A stretch of DNA of 64,000 nt. Source: Terriglobus roseus (GTDB lineage: Bacteria; Acidobacteriota; Terriglobia; Terriglobales; Acidobacteriaceae). Numbering within the stretch: position 1 is the stretch's first letter; the number at the start of each line of letters is the position of its first letter. Position numbers and translations under genes: made by a program. Below the pieces are notes generated by a model. It was not told where the DNA came from. It worked only from the letters and a program-made list of their open reading frames with translations, and searched no databases. Of this stretch, positions 18,942-27,058 are shown in pieces. Location of the stretch: positions 3,658,001 through 3,722,000 of the forward strand of contig NZ_FNSD01000001.1 in the NCBI RefSeq assembly GCF_900105625.1. The letters are read 5' to 3'.

Positions 18942-19391
18942 ATGCAAGTGATGGACCATGTGGTGCTGCACGTGATCTTCAGCACAAAGAACCAGCGCCC
19001 AACCCTCATGGACGACCTGCGCTCGGAGGCCTTCGCCCGCATGTCTGAAGAGATTGGCACGACCGAAAACATCCTGATCGCCATTGGCGGTACGGCAGAT
19101 CATGTCCACGTCGCCGTCTATCTCTCGCGCAAGATGACGGTCGCGAAGCTCGTTGATCGTCTGAAGACCGCGGCCACGCGCTGGATCATTCGCCAGGGGG
19201 CCAAGCACGAAGGCTTCCGCTGGCAGAAGGGCTTCAGCGTCTTCTCCGTAAGCCCCGCGGACCGCAACGCGCTGGCGCAATACATCCATACACAAGGCAT
19301 CCTTCACTGCACCCGCACCTTCCAGCAGGAGATGCGAGCCATGTACGCCAAGTACGACGCCGGCTTCGATGACCGATTCGTGTGGAAGTAA
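18942..19391 (+). CDS. Y1 transposase, IS200/IS605 TnpA-like (HUH superfamily)
   Basis: A 149-residue single-domain tyrosine transposase-like protein. It has the N-terminal strand VVLHVIFSTKNQRPTL, the metal-binding HUH motif HVH at 54-56 within DHVHVAVYLS, the family stretch FRWQKGFSVFSVS, and the catalytic helix LAQYIHTQGILH with Tyr114. The family normally shows Y-I-x-N-Q-x-x-H-H; here Asn is Thr and the second His is Cys. The ending FDDRFVWK is also family-like. The frame is intact, so it may be active or domesticated. It is antisense between ilvB and ilvN, ending 9 bases from the ilvB stop. No accessory TnpB gene or clear terminal repeats are seen. Confidence 0.85.
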   Translation: MQVMDHVVLHVIFSTKNQRPTLMDDLRSEAFARMSEEIGTTENILIAIGGTADHVHVAVYLSRKMTVAKLVDRLKTAATRWIIRQGAKHEGFRWQKGFSVFSVSPADRNALAQYIHTQGILHCTRTFQQEMRAMYAKYDAGFDDRFVWK

Positions 19392-19400
19392 GCGCAAGTT

Positions 19401-21173
19401 TTACTCCTCGCTCGTTTCGAGCAGCGGATTTGGACGGCGCACCATCTCGTGCAGGGCAGAACCGGGCGCGATCATCGGGTAAACACCATCTTCTTTTTCT
19501 ACGGCAAAGTTGATGAGGAATGAGCCCTCATTCGTCCGGGCCCTGGTGACAGTCGGAACCACGTCGGCACGTTCGCTGACGCTGGCGCCGTCGATGCCGT
19601 GCGCTGCGGCCAGCATGACGAAGTTCGGCGACAGAATCGGCGACGAGGCGTAGTTCTTGTCATAGAACGCCTCCTGCCACTGACGCACCATGCCGAGGAA
19701 GCCGTTGTTGATGACGGCGATGTTGATGTGCAGGCCCTCCTGCTGGATGGTGGAGAGTTCCGATGCAGTCATCTGGAAACCACCGTCACCGGCGATCACC
19801 CACACGTCCTTCTCCGGACAAGCCATCTTCGCGCCAATGGCCGCGGGCAAAGCAAAGCCCATGGTGCCAAGGCCGCCGCTGGTGATGAGCGTCCGCGTGT
19901 CCTCGTGCTTGAAGTATTGCGCCTCCCACATCTGGTGCTGGCCCACGTCCGTTGCAATGACCGTCTGCGAGAGACGGCCTGCGGCCTTCGCCTCTTGCCA
20001 GATGTCGTGGATCACATGTGCGGCGTAGAGATGGCCGTTGTCGGGCAGGTTGATGATGTCGCGGACGCTGGCGTCACCCTTCAGGGCGCGGATCTCATCA
20101 CGCCACGGAGCCGTCTGCGTGCGATCGAGAGATGCGATCTCTGTGGCCGACTCGATCTGCGTCAGCACCTGCTTCAGATCGCCGATCAGAGCGACATCGA
20201 CCTTCACATTCTTGTTGATCTCGCTGGGATCAATCTCTATGTGGATCTTCTTCGCATTCGGCGCATAGTGCGCCAGGTTGCCGGTCACACGGTCGTCAAA
20301 GCGCATGCCGAAGGCGAGGATCAGATCGGCATTCTGGATGGCGTGGTTCACCCACGACTCACCGTGCATGCCCATCATGCCCAGTGCCAGCGGATGCGAG
20401 GCAGGGAAGGATCCAAGTCCGAGCAGTGTTGTCGCAACAGGAATGCCGTGGCGCTCCGCAAAGCGCAGAACCTCCTGCTCGGCTTCCGAGTGAATGATGC
20501 CGTGGCCTGCGAAGATGATTGGCTTGCGTGATTGCTGAATCAGATCCAGGGCAAGCTGCATGTCGCCCGCATGCGCGTGCAGCATGGGGTGCGGACGGTA
20601 AGCGCGTGGCTTCGACATGTCGAAGTCGAAAATGCAGCTTGCCTGTTGCGCGTCCTTTGTAATGTCGACGAGCACGGGGCCGGGCCGGCCACTGCGCGCA
20701 ATCTGGAAAGCCTCACGCACCGTCGGCGCAATGTCCTCTGCCTTCGTCACGACGAAATTGTGCTTCGTGATGGGAAGTGTGATGCCGGTGATGTCGACTT
20801 CCTGGAATGCATCGGTGCCAAGGACCTTGCTCGCAACCTGGCCCGTGATCGCAACCATCGGGATGCTGTCGAGCATCGCCGTTGCGAGGCCCGTCACAAG
20901 GTTCGTCGCGCCGGGACCGCTGGTCGCCATGCACACGCCGACCCTTCCGCTGGCCCGCGCATAGCCGTCGGCCATGTGCGACGCGCCCTGCTCATGTCGC
21001 GTGAGTACATGGTGGATGCTGGGGAACTTGCGCAGCGCGTCGTAGATGGGAAGGATTGCTCCGCCGGGGTAGCCGAAGACCGTCGTCACGCCTTCGCCTG
21101 CGAGTGTGGCCCAGAGAATCTCTGCGCCGGTCAACGTGGGTGCACCTTGCGTTTGTTTGGTCGTATCGCTCAT
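19401..21173 (-). CDS. ilvB: Acetolactate synthase large (catalytic) subunit
   Basis: IlvB condenses two pyruvates, or pyruvate and 2-oxobutyrate, using thiamine diphosphate. The 590-residue protein shows the N-terminal TPP domain with GYPGGAILPIYDAL and the catalytic Glu in LTRHEQGASHMADGYAR, a central FAD-binding domain, and the TPP motif GDGGFQMTASELSTI ending INNGFLGMVRQWQE. The start at 21173 has AGGAG eight bases before it. Its ATG overlaps the TGA of the upstream TPR gene (ATGA). ilvN should follow directly but is displaced by the antisense transposase. Confidence 0.96.
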   Translation of the reverse strand: MSDTTKQTQGAPTLTGAEILWATLAGEGVTTVFGYPGGAILPIYDALRKFPSIHHVLTRHEQGASHMADGYARASGRVGVCMATSGPGATNLVTGLATAMLDSIPMVAITGQVASKVLGTDAFQEVDITGITLPITKHNFVVTKAEDIAPTVREAFQIARSGRPGPVLVDITKDAQQASCIFDFDMSKPRAYRPHPMLHAHAGDMQLALDLIQQSRKPIIFAGHGIIHSEAEQEVLRFAERHGIPVATTLLGLGSFPASHPLALGMMGMHGESWVNHAIQNADLILAFGMRFDDRVTGNLAHYAPNAKKIHIEIDPSEINKNVKVDVALIGDLKQVLTQIESATEIASLDRTQTAPWRDEIRALKGDASVRDIINLPDNGHLYAAHVIHDIWQEAKAAGRLSQTVIATDVGQHQMWEAQYFKHEDTRTLITSGGLGTMGFALPAAIGAKMACPEKDVWVIAGDGGFQMTASELSTIQQEGLHINIAVINNGFLGMVRQWQEAFYDKNYASSPILSPNFVMLAAAHGIDGASVSERADVVPTVTRARTNEGSFLINFAVEKEDGVYPMIAPGSALHEMVRRPNPLLETSEE

Positions 21174-21745
21174 GCCGCGGGCTCCTGCAGGTCTTTGCTT
21201 ACTTCGTTGTGGTGCTTCAGGCATTCCAGATGTTTCTCGCACTCATCGGTTCCAGCGCTAATGTCGTTCTCCTTATAGAGACTGCGCGCTTCCCGCCAAG
21301 CTGAATGCGCCTCGCGCTCGGCGTTCAGTGCGGCCACGCGCAACGCGTTCGCCAGGTCCAGTGTTGTTGCTTCTTCGCTCGCCACCAGCGCCCGATAAAG
21401 CCGGATCGCTTCTTCAATATGCGACGCTGCGACGGCGTATTCCTTTAACCGGCTGCGCACATCAGCGGCGTGGCGCAGAGCATACGCCAGTTGTCGCGTG
21501 GTGCTATTGTTCGCGCGCAGCAACGTGATCGCTTCGGCGTAGACAATGGCCGCGCCGATGCGATCGCCGCGGTCCCGCCTGGCCTGCGCGGCGGTCATCA
21601 ACTCCTCCGCGCGAGCCGTGATCTCATCCGCCTTGGCAGCAAGCGCAGCCTGCTCCAGCATGAGGCGGTCAGCTTCTGCCGCGGGGTCCTCATGCTGGCG
21701 CGCGTGTGCCGCCTGCTTGAGGATCGACTTGAGAGCTTCGATCAC
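21170..21745 (-). CDS. Helical TPR-like protein embedded in the ilv operon
   Basis: A 191-residue soluble, strongly alpha-helical protein rich in Ala, Glu and Arg. Residues about 60-140 look like two or three tetratricopeptide-type helix pairs (RIGAAIVYAEAITLLRANN, YALRHAADVRSRLKEYA, AASHIEEAIRLYRAL). There is no signal peptide or membrane segment. It starts with GTG overlapping the ilvD stop (GTGA) and its stop overlaps the ilvB start (ATGA), so it is translationally locked between two biosynthetic genes. TPR units usually mediate protein-protein contacts, so a scaffold or assembly role for the Ilv enzymes is a guess. I do not recognise the family. Confidence 0.75.
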   Translation of the reverse strand: MIEALKSILKQAAHARQHEDPAAEADRLMLEQAALAAKADEITARAEELMTAAQARRDRGDRIGAAIVYAEAITLLRANNSTTRQLAYALRHAADVRSRLKEYAVAASHIEEAIRLYRALVASEEATTLDLANALRVAALNAEREAHSAWREARSLYKENDISAGTDECEKHLECLKHHNEVSKDLQEPAA

Positions 21746-23439
21746 GAGGTCACCGCGCCGAAGCTGGCGCTGCTTACGGTGTTGGCATACTTACCGAAGA
21801 CGCCGCGCTTGTACCGTGGCTCCGGTGCCTTGAAGTTCTTCTTGCGAGCCTCAAGTTCTTCGTCGCTGATATTGACGCGCAGTTCGCGCTTGTTGATGTC
21901 GAAGGTGATCTGGTCGCCCTCATGCACGAAGGCGATGGGACCACCTTCCTGCGCTTCCGGTGCCACATGACCCGCCATCAGGCCGCGCGTCGCGCCGCTG
22001 AAACGTCCATCGGTCAACAGGGCAACGGAGTCACTCAACTCAGGAATACCCTTGATCGCTGCCGTAACAGCGAGCATCTCGCGCATGCCGGGACCGCCTT
22101 TTGGACCTTCATAGCGAATCACGCAGACATCGCCTGGATTGATCTGGCCCGCTTCAACCGCGTGGAAGCAGAGGTCTTCCGAATCGAAGACACGCGCCGT
22201 GCCCGTGTGCAGAACACGCTCGTGTCCCGCAACCTTCACGACGCAACCTTCAGGCGCCAGATTGCCCTTCAGGATGACAAGGCCCCCGGTCTGCTTTAGA
22301 GCGTTATCCCAGGTGCGGATGACGGGCTGTCCCGGAGTCTCGTGCGCGACTTTCGCCTCTTCGTGCAGCGTCTTGCCGCTCACCGTCATGGAGTCATGCA
22401 ACTGTCCGCGCTCGATCAGGCGCGTTGCCAGCACGCGCGATCCACCTGCATCCTGATAATCCTTCGCGACGTACTTGCCGCCCGGCGAAAGGTCGCAGAT
22501 GAAGGGGGTGCGCTCGCTGATCTGGTCGAAGTCATCCATGGTGAGCGGAATGTTCAGCTCATGCGCAATGGCGATCAAGTGCAGCACCGCATTGGTCGAT
22601 CCACCCGATGCGCAAACTGCAGTGATCGCGTTCTCAATGGACTGACGTGTGAGGATCTGCGATGGCTTGATGTTCTTGCGCACCAGGTCCATCACCATGC
22701 GGCCCGCCTCGCGCGAGGCGGATGCCTTCTGCGGCGACATGGCGAGTACGCCGGTGATGTCCATCGGGCTGATGCCCAGGAACTCGCCTGCCATCGCCAT
22801 GGTGTTCGCCGTGAACTGACCACCGCATGCGCCGGGACCGGGGCATGCCGCAGCTTCCACGGCCTCAAGCTCGTCATCGTTAATTTTGCCCGCAGCGTGC
22901 GAGCCGATGGCTTCGAAGACGTTGAGGATCGTGATGTCCTTATGCGTGCCGTCCGCCTGTGCAAGCTGGCCCGGTGCGATGGAGCCGCCGTAGAGCATCA
23001 TGCCCGGGATATCGAGACGCGCCAGCGCCATCACGGCAGCAGGCATGTTCTTGTCGCAGCCTGCAATGCAGACGATGCCGTCAAAGCTGTTGCCACGCGC
23101 GACCAGCTCGATGGAGTCCGCAATGACCTCACGCGAGATCAGCGAAGCCTTCATGCCCTCGGTGCCCATCGTGATGCCGTCCGAGATGGTGACGGTGTTG
23201 AACTCCATCGGTGTGCCGCCGGCTTCACGCACGCCCTGCTTCACAGCCTCGGCCACCTTGCGCAGATGGAAGTTACAAGGACCAATTTCGGTCCACGTAT
23301 TCGCAATGCCGATGATGGGCTTGTGCAGGTCTTCCTTGGAGAAGCCGACGCCACGCAGATAGCTGCGCGCAGCTGCGCGGGACGGGCCTTCGGTGAGAAC
23401 TGCGGACTGACGCTTGCCTGGGAGTAATTCGTTGCTCAC
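21742..23439 (-). CDS. ilvD: Dihydroxy-acid dehydratase
   Basis: IlvD dehydrates dihydroxy acids to the 2-oxo acids of valine and isoleucine synthesis using an iron-sulfur cluster. The 565-residue protein has the cluster cysteines in GCDKNMPAA and CPGPGACGG, the substrate region GFSKEDLHKPIIGIANTW and the C-terminal DGRFSGATRGLMAGHVAPEA. I place the start at GTG 23439 (protein SNELLPGKRQ), 16 bases after leuD; an extension to 23529 would run into leuD and is not conserved in type. Its stop overlaps the next gene. Confidence 0.95.
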   Translation of the reverse strand: MSNELLPGKRQSAVLTEGPSRAAARSYLRGVGFSKEDLHKPIIGIANTWTEIGPCNFHLRKVAEAVKQGVREAGGTPMEFNTVTISDGITMGTEGMKASLISREVIADSIELVARGNSFDGIVCIAGCDKNMPAAVMALARLDIPGMMLYGGSIAPGQLAQADGTHKDITILNVFEAIGSHAAGKINDDELEAVEAAACPGPGACGGQFTANTMAMAGEFLGISPMDITGVLAMSPQKASASREAGRMVMDLVRKNIKPSQILTRQSIENAITAVCASGGSTNAVLHLIAIAHELNIPLTMDDFDQISERTPFICDLSPGGKYVAKDYQDAGGSRVLATRLIERGQLHDSMTVSGKTLHEEAKVAHETPGQPVIRTWDNALKQTGGLVILKGNLAPEGCVVKVAGHERVLHTGTARVFDSEDLCFHAVEAGQINPGDVCVIRYEGPKGGPGMREMLAVTAAIKGIPELSDSVALLTDGRFSGATRGLMAGHVAPEAQEGGPIAFVHEGDQITFDINKRELRVNISDEELEARKKNFKAPEPRYKRGVFGKYANTVSSASFGAVTS

Positions 23440-23455
23440 TTGATCTCTTTCCTTG

Positions 23456-24088
23456 CTATGCAGCCGTCTTCGGCGCAGACCAGAATTCGTTGTCGTGCTT
23501 CGATTCAAAGTTGTCGAGATCGGCCACATGTCGCAGTGTCAGGCCGATGTCGTCATAGCCATTCAATAGGCAGAACTTGCGGAACGGATCGATCTCGAAG
23601 CGTGCGTGGAAACCCTCGTCATCGGTGACGGTCTGGTGCTCGAGATTGATGGTGATGATGTGGTCCGGGTTCTTTGTGGACCGGTCCATCAGCGTCTTCA
23701 CCTGCTCGTCGTCCAGGCGCACCAGGATGATGCCATTCTTGCCCGCGTTCGAATAGAAGATGTCCGCGAACGTCGGTGCAATCACTGCGAGGAAACCAAA
23801 CTGGTTGATGGCCCACGCAGCATGCTCGCGCGACGAGCCGCAGCCGAAGTTCTTCTCGGCGATCAGGATCTTCGCGCCCTGGTACTCCGGCTTGTTCAGC
23901 ACGAAGTCCATGTTCGGCGTTACGGAGTCCGCTACGTCCAGGTTGTAACGCCAGTCGTAGAACAGGAAGTCTTCGTAACCTGTGCGCTCAATGCGCTTCA
24001 GGAACTGCTTCGGGATGATCTGATCCGTGTCGATGTTCGGCAGCGGCAGCGGCATGGCCTTTGACTTGAGTTCGTTGATGGGAACCAT
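23456..24088 (-). CDS. leuD: 3-Isopropylmalate dehydratase small subunit
   Basis: The 210-residue swivel-domain subunit of isopropylmalate isomerase, which with LeuC converts 2- to 3-isopropylmalate. Signatures are PLPNIDTDQIIPKQFL near the N-terminus and the active-site loop NFGCGSSREHAAWAI. The start ATG overlaps the leuC stop (TAATG), indicating coupled synthesis of the two subunits. ilvD follows after 16 bases, joining the leu and ilv parts in one transcript. Confidence 0.96.
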   Translation of the reverse strand: MVPINELKSKAMPLPLPNIDTDQIIPKQFLKRIERTGYEDFLFYDWRYNLDVADSVTPNMDFVLNKPEYQGAKILIAEKNFGCGSSREHAAWAINQFGFLAVIAPTFADIFYSNAGKNGIILVRLDDEQVKTLMDRSTKNPDHIITINLEHQTVTDDEGFHARFEIDPFRKFCLLNGYDDIGLTLRHVADLDNFESKHDNEFWSAPKTAA

Positions 24089-25560
24089 TAGCGCGAACCT
24101 CCTTCTGCGAGGACCTGATTCGTATCGAAGGTGTTGTCGAGCGGCGTGCTCTTCCACTTGCGGATATCGGTGAAGTGGCCGGCAATGGCTGCGGCCGCGG
24201 CCATCTCGGGCGACACAAGATGCGTGCGTCCGCCGCGGCCCTGACGGCCTTCGAAGTTGCGGTTCGATGTAGAAGCGCAACGTTCGCCCGGTTGAAGAAT
24301 GTCCGGGTTCATGCCGAGGCACATGGAGCAGCCGGGCTCACGCCATTCGAAGCCCGCGGTCTTAAAGATGATGTCCAGACCCTCTTCTTCGGCCTGGCGC
24401 TTGACCTGCTGCGAGCCGGGGACAACCATCGCACGAATCTTCGTTGCGATGTGATGACCCTTCACCACTGCCGCGGCCGCGCGCAGATCTTCGATGCGGC
24501 CATTGGTGCAGGAACCCAGGAAGACGGTGTCGATCTTGATCTGATCCATTGGCATGCCAGGCTTCAGGTCCATGTACTCATAGGCCTTCGCGTAGCTTTT
24601 CTTGTCCGCTTCCGACGGAGCATCTTCCAGCGTCGGAACATTACCGTCAATGGTCGCGTGCATGCCTGGCGATGTGCCCCACGTGACCGCTGGCGCAAGT
24701 GTTGCAGCATCGATGTGCATCTCGCGATCGAAGGTTGCGCCCTCATCGGTGGGCAGCGTCTTCCAGTGCGCGACGGCCTCATCCCACGCTGCACCCTGCG
24801 GAGAGAAGCGCCGACCCTTCAGGTAGGCGAAGGTCGTCTCATCGGGAGCGATCATGCCGGCGCGTGCACCTGCTTCAATGCTCATGTTGCAGACCGTCAT
24901 CCGGCCTTCCATGCTCAGCGCGCGTATCGCAGAGCCTGCGTACTCCACGGCGTAACCGGTCGCTCCGTCGGTGCCAATGCGGCCAATGATGTCGAGGATG
25001 ATGTCCTTCGCCGTGACGCCGAAGGGGAGCTCTCCCTCCACGTTGATACGGAAGGTCTTCGGCTTTGGCTGCGGCAGTGTCTGCGTCGCCATGACGTGCT
25101 CGACTTCGCTGGTTCCGATGCCGAAGGCGAGTGAGCCGAAGGCGCCGTGGGTAGAGGTGTGTGAGTCGCCGCAGACGATTGTCATGCCCGGCTTCGTTGC
25201 TCCAAGCTCGGGTCCAATCATGTGCACGATGCCCTGGGACGCATCCTGCACGTCGAAGAACTCGATGCCGAACTCGGCACAGTTGTTGCGCAGCGCCTGT
25301 ACCTGCTTCGACGCGATCTGGTCGACGATATGCAGGCGATCCTGAACACTGGTGGTCGGCACATTGTGATCGACGGTGGCGATGTGGCGGTCAGGACGGC
25401 GCAGCTTGCGGCCTGCCAGGCGCAGACCCTCAAAGGCCTGCGGCGACGTGACTTCATGGACCAGCTGCAGATCGATGTAGAGCAAGGGCGGTTCACCCGC
25501 GGGCTCTGCCACCAGATGTTGCTGCCAAACTTTTTCGAAGAGCGTTTTCGGTGTCGACAT
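24088..25560 (-). CDS. leuC: 3-Isopropylmalate dehydratase large subunit
   Basis: The 490-residue aconitase-superfamily subunit that carries the 4Fe-4S cluster. Cluster ligands are visible in FLGSCTNGR and [13 protein letters not shown]. The N-terminus [17 protein letters not shown] and the region [20 protein letters not shown] are characteristic. The length is somewhat above the common 465-470 residues, with an acidic insert around 290-315 (the stretch around [17 protein letters not shown]). Its stop overlaps the leuD start. Ninety-nine bases separate it from the small membrane-protein gene upstream. Confidence 0.96.
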   Translation of the reverse strand: MSTPKTLFEKVWQQHLVAEPAGEPPLLYIDLQLVHEVTSPQAFEGLRLAGRKLRRPDRHIATVDHNVPTTSVQDRLHIVDQIASKQVQALRNNCAEFGIEFFDVQDASQGIVHMIGPELGATKPGMTIVCGDSHTSTHGAFGSLAFGIGTSEVEHVMATQTLPQPKPKTFRINVEGELPFGVTAKDIILDIIGRIGTDGATGYAVEYAGSAIRALSMEGRMTVCNMSIEAGARAGMIAPDETTFAYLKGRRFSPQGAAWDEAVAHWKTLPTDEGATFDREMHIDAATLAPAVTWGTSPGMHATIDGNVPTLEDAPSEADKKSYAKAYEYMDLKPGMPMDQIKIDTVFLGSCTNGRIEDLRAAAAVVKGHHIATKIRAMVVPGSQQVKRQAEEEGLDIIFKTAGFEWREPGCSMCLGMNPDILQPGERCASTSNRNFEGRQGRGGRTHLVSPEMAAAAAIAGHFTDIRKWKSTPLDNTFDTNQVLAEGGSR

Positions 25561-25659
25561 TGGTGATCCTCAGGAGCGGAAGCTCCCTTCCTTCTCTTGG
25601 TGCTACACGGCACGGCCAAGACCGCACCCTTACGATTCGCGCCAGACGACTGCCGCAAT

Positions 25660-25860
25660 TTAGCGTTCCAGCATGCGCCGGCGCGCACGAGCCGAGAAGT
25701 ACATGAGCGCGTTGGCCGCCACAAAAAAGAATGCGTAGAAGGCAATCATGGAGCCGGTCAGTTTGCCACTGCGGTAGACCATCACCAGCCCCGTCACAAT
25801 AAAGACATTCACGACGATGACCCGAAGTAGCGTAGAGACTCCAGCACGTTGAGGGGTCAT
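25660..25860 (-). CDS. Small two-helix membrane protein between leuB and leuC
   Basis: A 66-residue protein with two predicted transmembrane segments (about 11-29 and 36-55) joined by a short YRSGKLTGS loop, and a highly basic end (SARARRRMLER). Its ATG overlaps the leuB stop (ATGA), so it is co-translated with leuB. I do not recognise the family. The basic tail would face the cytoplasm by the positive-inside rule. A link to branched-chain amino-acid metabolism is only positional. Confidence 0.65.
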   Translation of the reverse strand: MTPQRAGVSTLLRVIVVNVFIVTGLVMVYRSGKLTGSMIAFYAFFFVAANALMYFSARARRRMLER

Positions 25861-26957
25861 GATGCCGCTGCTCCCAACTCTGCTTCCACGCGATCGAGAA
25901 TCAGCCGACCCATCTCCGTGGTGGAAACTTTTCTCTGTCCCGCGATATCGCCGCGTGCGATGTCACTGGTGCGATAACCCGCTTCCAGCACCTTGACCAC
26001 GGCGTCTTCGATGATCTTCGCCTCGCGCTCGAGGTTTGCGGAGAAGCGCAGCACCATCGCTGCAGTCAGAATTGCGCCGATAGGATTCGCCTTACCCTGA
26101 CCCGCGATGTCGGGCGCGGATCCGTGTACCGGCTCATACAGATTCACCTTGCCGCCCAGCGTTGCGGAGGGCAGCATGCCAAGCGATCCGGTGATGACGC
26201 CGCTCTCATCCGAAAGGATGTCGCCGAAGAGGTTCTCGGTCAGCACGACATCGAAGTCGCGCGGACGGTTCATCAGGTGGATTGCCATGGAATCCACGAG
26301 CTGATGTTCGACCGTGACCGTGGGATACTCCTTCGCAACCTGGTCGACGACGAAGCGCCACATCTGCGAGCACTCCAGAACGTTGGCCTTGTCGACACTC
26401 GTCAACTTGAGCTTGGGGCGCCTGGATGCGATGTCGAATGCGATGCGTGCAACACGCTCGACCTCTTCCTGTGTGTAGACCATGGTGTTGTGCGCGCGGC
26501 CGGTCTGCTTGTCCCACTGGCGGGGCTGGCCGAAGTACAGGCCTCCCAGCAGTTCACGCACGAACATGATGTCGGCGCCTTCGGTGATCTCAGGCCGCAG
26601 GGGCGAGTTGTCCGCGAGCGCTCTGTAAGCAACGGCTGGTCGCAGGTTCGCAAAGCCGCCAAGCTCGGAGCGGATCTTCAGCAGGCCAGCCTCGGGGCGC
26701 TCACTGGGCGCAAGCTTGTTGAACTTGTTATCGCCTACCGCACCCAACAGCGCAGCGTCACAGCCAAGAGTCTGCTGCAGCGTCTCATCGGGCAGGGGAG
26801 TGCCGTGCGCATCGATGGCCGCGCCGCCGATCAGCAGTGGCACATAGTCAAACGTGTGACCGCCGCTTGCGGCAACCGCGTTCAGTACGTTGACTGCTTC
26901 CTGTGTGACTTCGGGGCCGATGCCGTCACCGGCGAGAAGTGCGATCTTCAACTTCAT
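25857..26957 (-). CDS. leuB: 3-Isopropylmalate dehydrogenase
   Basis: LeuB oxidatively decarboxylates 3-isopropylmalate to the leucine precursor using NAD. The 366-residue protein begins MKLKIALLAGDGIGPEVTQEA, has the Leu-specific loop GLLKIRSELGGFANLRPA, the ENLFGDILSDESGVITGSLG metal-binding region and the NAD-site EPVHGSAPDIAGQGKANPIG. The length is standard. It lies 101 bases after leuA and overlaps the next small gene by four bases. Confidence 0.97.
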   Translation of the reverse strand: MKLKIALLAGDGIGPEVTQEAVNVLNAVAASGGHTFDYVPLLIGGAAIDAHGTPLPDETLQQTLGCDAALLGAVGDNKFNKLAPSERPEAGLLKIRSELGGFANLRPAVAYRALADNSPLRPEITEGADIMFVRELLGGLYFGQPRQWDKQTGRAHNTMVYTQEEVERVARIAFDIASRRPKLKLTSVDKANVLECSQMWRFVVDQVAKEYPTVTVEHQLVDSMAIHLMNRPRDFDVVLTENLFGDILSDESGVITGSLGMLPSATLGGKVNLYEPVHGSAPDIAGQGKANPIGAILTAAMVLRFSANLEREAKIIEDAVVKVLEAGYRTSDIARGDIAGQRKVSTTEMGRLILDRVEAELGAAAS

Positions 26958-27058
26958 CTGTTTCTTGTTCTTCCTTGCATATTCATGGCGATGCCATCGG
27001 ATTGCAGTTCCTTCGACTTCACTTCGTTTCGGTCAGAATCACAATGCTTAGCGAGTGG

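Noticed and set aside
19407-19425. Hairpin GCTCG-TTT-CGAGC as right end of the Y1 element
   Set aside because: It lies inside the last codons of ilvB, which are needed for a normal C-terminus, and its sequence does not resemble the left hairpin.
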